Positions 4,856-5,902 of a DNA stretch of 5,902 nucleotides are shown here, one piece after another. The stretch's first letter is position 1. Every line of letters starts with the position of its first letter. Origin of the DNA: DASQQQ01 sp036390995 (lineage in GTDB: Bacteria; Actinomycetota; UBA4738; HRBIN12); assembly GCA_036390995.1 (NCBI GenBank), contig DASWAT010000166.1:1-5902 (forward strand). The letters run 5' to 3'. The notes beneath the pieces were generated by a model. That model saw nothing but the letters and a program-made list of their open reading frames with translations, did no database searches and was not told the origin of the DNA. The position numbers were made by a program, and so were the translations under genes.

Positions 4856-5626
4856 GTGAAGCTCAAGCCGCCGTCTCCCGGCGAGGTCCTCGACCGCGTT
4901 CGGGAGACCGAGGTCTGGAAGTCGATCTTCCGGCCGGGGTCGATCTTCCGGAAGGGCTACCGGGACACCTCGCGCGACCGCGCCCTGGCCACCATGAACA
5001 ACGTCCTGTACCACCTCCATCCCGTGAAGATGAAGCGTCACGGGCTGAAGCTGACGTACACGTTCTGCCTGGGCGGCCTGTCCTTCTTCCTGTTCATCCT
5101 GCTCACGATCACGGGCATCTTCCTGATGTTCTTCTACCGGCCGGCCGCCGAGCTCGGCTCGGCCACCGCGTACGGGGACATGCAGAGCATCCGCACCTCG
5201 GTGTTCTTCGGGGACCTGGTCCGCAACCTGCACCGGTGGGGAGCGCACCTCATGGTGTTCAGCGTGACCCTCCACATGGCACGGGTCTTCTACACGGGCG
5301 CGTACAAGCCGCCGAGGGAGTTCAACTGGGTGGTCGGCGTGGTCCTGCTGTTCCTCACCCTCGGCCTGTCGTTCACCGGCTACCTGCTGCCCTGGGACCA
5401 GCTTGCCATCTGGGCCGTCACCGTCGGCACGAGCCTGGCCGGCTACTCGCCGTTCATCGCGAAACAAGCGAACTTCCTGCTCCTCGGCGGCGTCGTCGTG
5501 GGCCCCGAGACGCTCCTGCGCTGGTACGTGCTGCACGTTCTGGCGCTTCCGTTCGTGCTGGTGATCTTCTTGGCGGTCCACTTCTGGCGGATCCGCAAGG
5601 ACGGCGGCATCTCCGGGCCCCTGTAG
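4856..5626 (+). CDS. Cytochrome b6-type subunit (four-helix cytochrome b, heme c_n cysteine)
   Basis: Membrane subunit that oxidises and reduces quinone in cytochrome bc/b6f complexes. Seen in 256 aa: TM helices at about 66-93, 125-147, 159-180 and 222-243. Bis-histidine ligands for two b hemes are His126/His140 in the second helix and His227/His242 in the fourth. Spacings of 14 and 15 residues are those of b6 rather than mitochondrial-type bc1. Cys71 in TFCLGG aligns with the b6 cysteine (FYCLGG) that covalently holds heme c_n. Other b6 hallmarks: LHRWGAHLMV, the PPRE turn (152-155), TGYLLPWDQ (174-182) and the C-terminus RKDGGISGPL. It ends where b6 ends, so the subunit IV half is absent here. 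The N-terminus is about 36 residues longer than plastid b6 and basic. GTG at 4856 is chosen, with AGGGGAAG just upstream. petB/qcrB-like, but no symbol is assigned because the complex type is uncertain. Confidence 0.96.
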   Translation: MKLKPPSPGEVLDRVRETEVWKSIFRPGSIFRKGYRDTSRDRALATMNNVLYHLHPVKMKRHGLKLTYTFCLGGLSFFLFILLTITGIFLMFFYRPAAELGSATAYGDMQSIRTSVFFGDLVRNLHRWGAHLMVFSVTLHMARVFYTGAYKPPREFNWVVGVVLLFLTLGLSFTGYLLPWDQLAIWAVTVGTSLAGYSPFIAKQANFLLLGGVVVGPETLLRWYVLHVLALPFVLVIFLAVHFWRIRKDGGISGPL

Positions 5627-5650
5627 ACGAGAGAGAACCACAGAGAGGCA

Positions 5651-5657
5651 AGGGAGG
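5651..5657 (+). promoter_or_regulatory. Ribosome binding site of the last gene, unusually close
   Basis: AGGGAGG ends only 2 nt before the ATG at 5660, closer than normal spacing. No other start fits better: the reading frame's next alternative (GTG at codon 29) would cut the helical region and lacks a Shine-Dalgarno. Confidence 0.5.
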
Positions 5658-5659
5658 AC

Positions 5660-5902
5660 ATGGCGCGAGAGGACACACCGCTCGACCAGGAGACCTTCGA
5701 CAAGGTCCTGGCCGACGAGCTCGCGAAGGGCACCGACCGGCGCGTGGCAGAAGGCCGTGCCCGCTCGGCCGCCGTACGGGCCCTCCGCGCCAAGAGCGGC
5801 GAGGGCGCCCCCGCCGCGGCTGGCGCCCCCGCCGCGCCTGCATCCCCCGCCACCGGAGCCGAACCCCCGGCCCAGGCCCCGGCGGCCTCTCCCGCTCCCC
5901 GT
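5660..5902 (+). CDS. N-terminal part of an unidentified cytochrome b-linked subunit (cut by right edge)
   Basis: Eighty-one codons are open to the window edge with no stop. Residues 1-47 are highly charged and probably helical (DELAKGTDRRVAEGRARSAA region). Residues 48-81 are an Ala/Pro-rich linker with a 6-residue repeat, GAPAAA then GAPAAP. No membrane segment, cysteine motif or heme site appears yet, so the functional domain must be further right. The gene starts 33 bases after the cytochrome b6-type gene. From that position it could be subunit IV, a Rieske protein or a cytochrome c with an N-terminal extension; the sequence here cannot choose. Codon use (GC-rich third positions) matches its neighbours and supports a real gene. 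Confidence 0.8.
   Translation, partial: MAREDTPLDQETFDKVLADELAKGTDRRVAEGRARSAAVRALRAKSGEGAPAAAGAPAAPASPATGAEPPAQAPAASPAPR
5804..5836 (+). repeat. Short direct repeat in the Ala/Pro linker
   Basis: The 15-base unit GGCGCCCCCGCCGCG occurs at 5804-5818 and 5822-5836, an 18-base period that keeps the reading frame and encodes GAPAA twice. Such repeats readily expand or contract and mark a flexible, low-complexity linker. Confidence 0.75.

Noticed and set aside
4727..5641. Minus-strand open frame (304 codons) opposite the cytochrome b gene
   Set aside because: It overlaps a cytochrome b with all heme ligands intact, and its product is charged antisense-like sequence.

Overview
This is a GC-rich bacterial window devoted to respiratory electron transfer and to the machinery that attaches heme to c-type cytochromes. 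Likely leaderless or weak Shine-Dalgarno starts, GTG/TTG start codons, System II (CcsBA) cytochrome c maturation, a lipoprotein-like CoxB N-terminus and a split b6-type cytochrome b together suggest a Gram-positive-type or deep-branching GC-rich lineage (Actinomycetota-like, or another GC-rich phylum). No rRNA or phylogenetic marker is present, so this placement is inference.

Left arm (minus strand, positions 1-3842, read right to left): ccdA (thiol-disulfide transfer across the membrane), then resB and ccsB (the two halves of the System II heme lyase, overlapping by 4 bases), then, after a 162-base gap with two hairpins and a possible extended -10 promoter, the N-terminal 129 codons of coxB (cytochrome c oxidase subunit II), which runs off the left edge. 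The products fit one job: CcdA supplies reductant to keep apocytochrome CxxCH cysteines reduced, ResB-CcsB exports heme and ligates it, and the oxidase uses the resulting cytochromes. No ResA/CcsX-type thioredoxin is present in the window.

Centre (3843-4033): a 191-base divergent intergenic region. It holds a perfect 24-bp inverted repeat whose core TTGTGAA-N4-TTCACAA matches the consensus of the NADH/NAD+-sensing repressor Rex. It also satisfies the CRP/FNR-family pattern TGTGA-N6-TCACA. A perfect TATAAT box sits 24 nt upstream of the first rightward leader.

Right arm (plus strand, 4034-5902): a compact gene set encoding a 117-aa two-helix membrane protein of unknown family, a cytoplasmic two-[4Fe-4S] ferredoxin, a four-helix b6-type cytochrome b, and the start of another gene with a charged helical N-terminus and an Ala/Pro-rich linker that runs off the right edge. 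The cytochrome b has the heme-ligand spacing of b6 (14 and 15) and a Cys aligned with the cysteine that carries heme c_n (c_i) in b6f complexes. A dicluster ferredoxin encoded beside a heme-c_n-type cytochrome b is the most unusual aspect of the window. It suggests a quinone-reactive complex that may exchange electrons with a soluble iron-sulfur protein on the cytoplasmic side, possibly under redox (Rex) control. The missing partners (Rieske, subunit IV, cytochrome c) must lie to the right if they exist.
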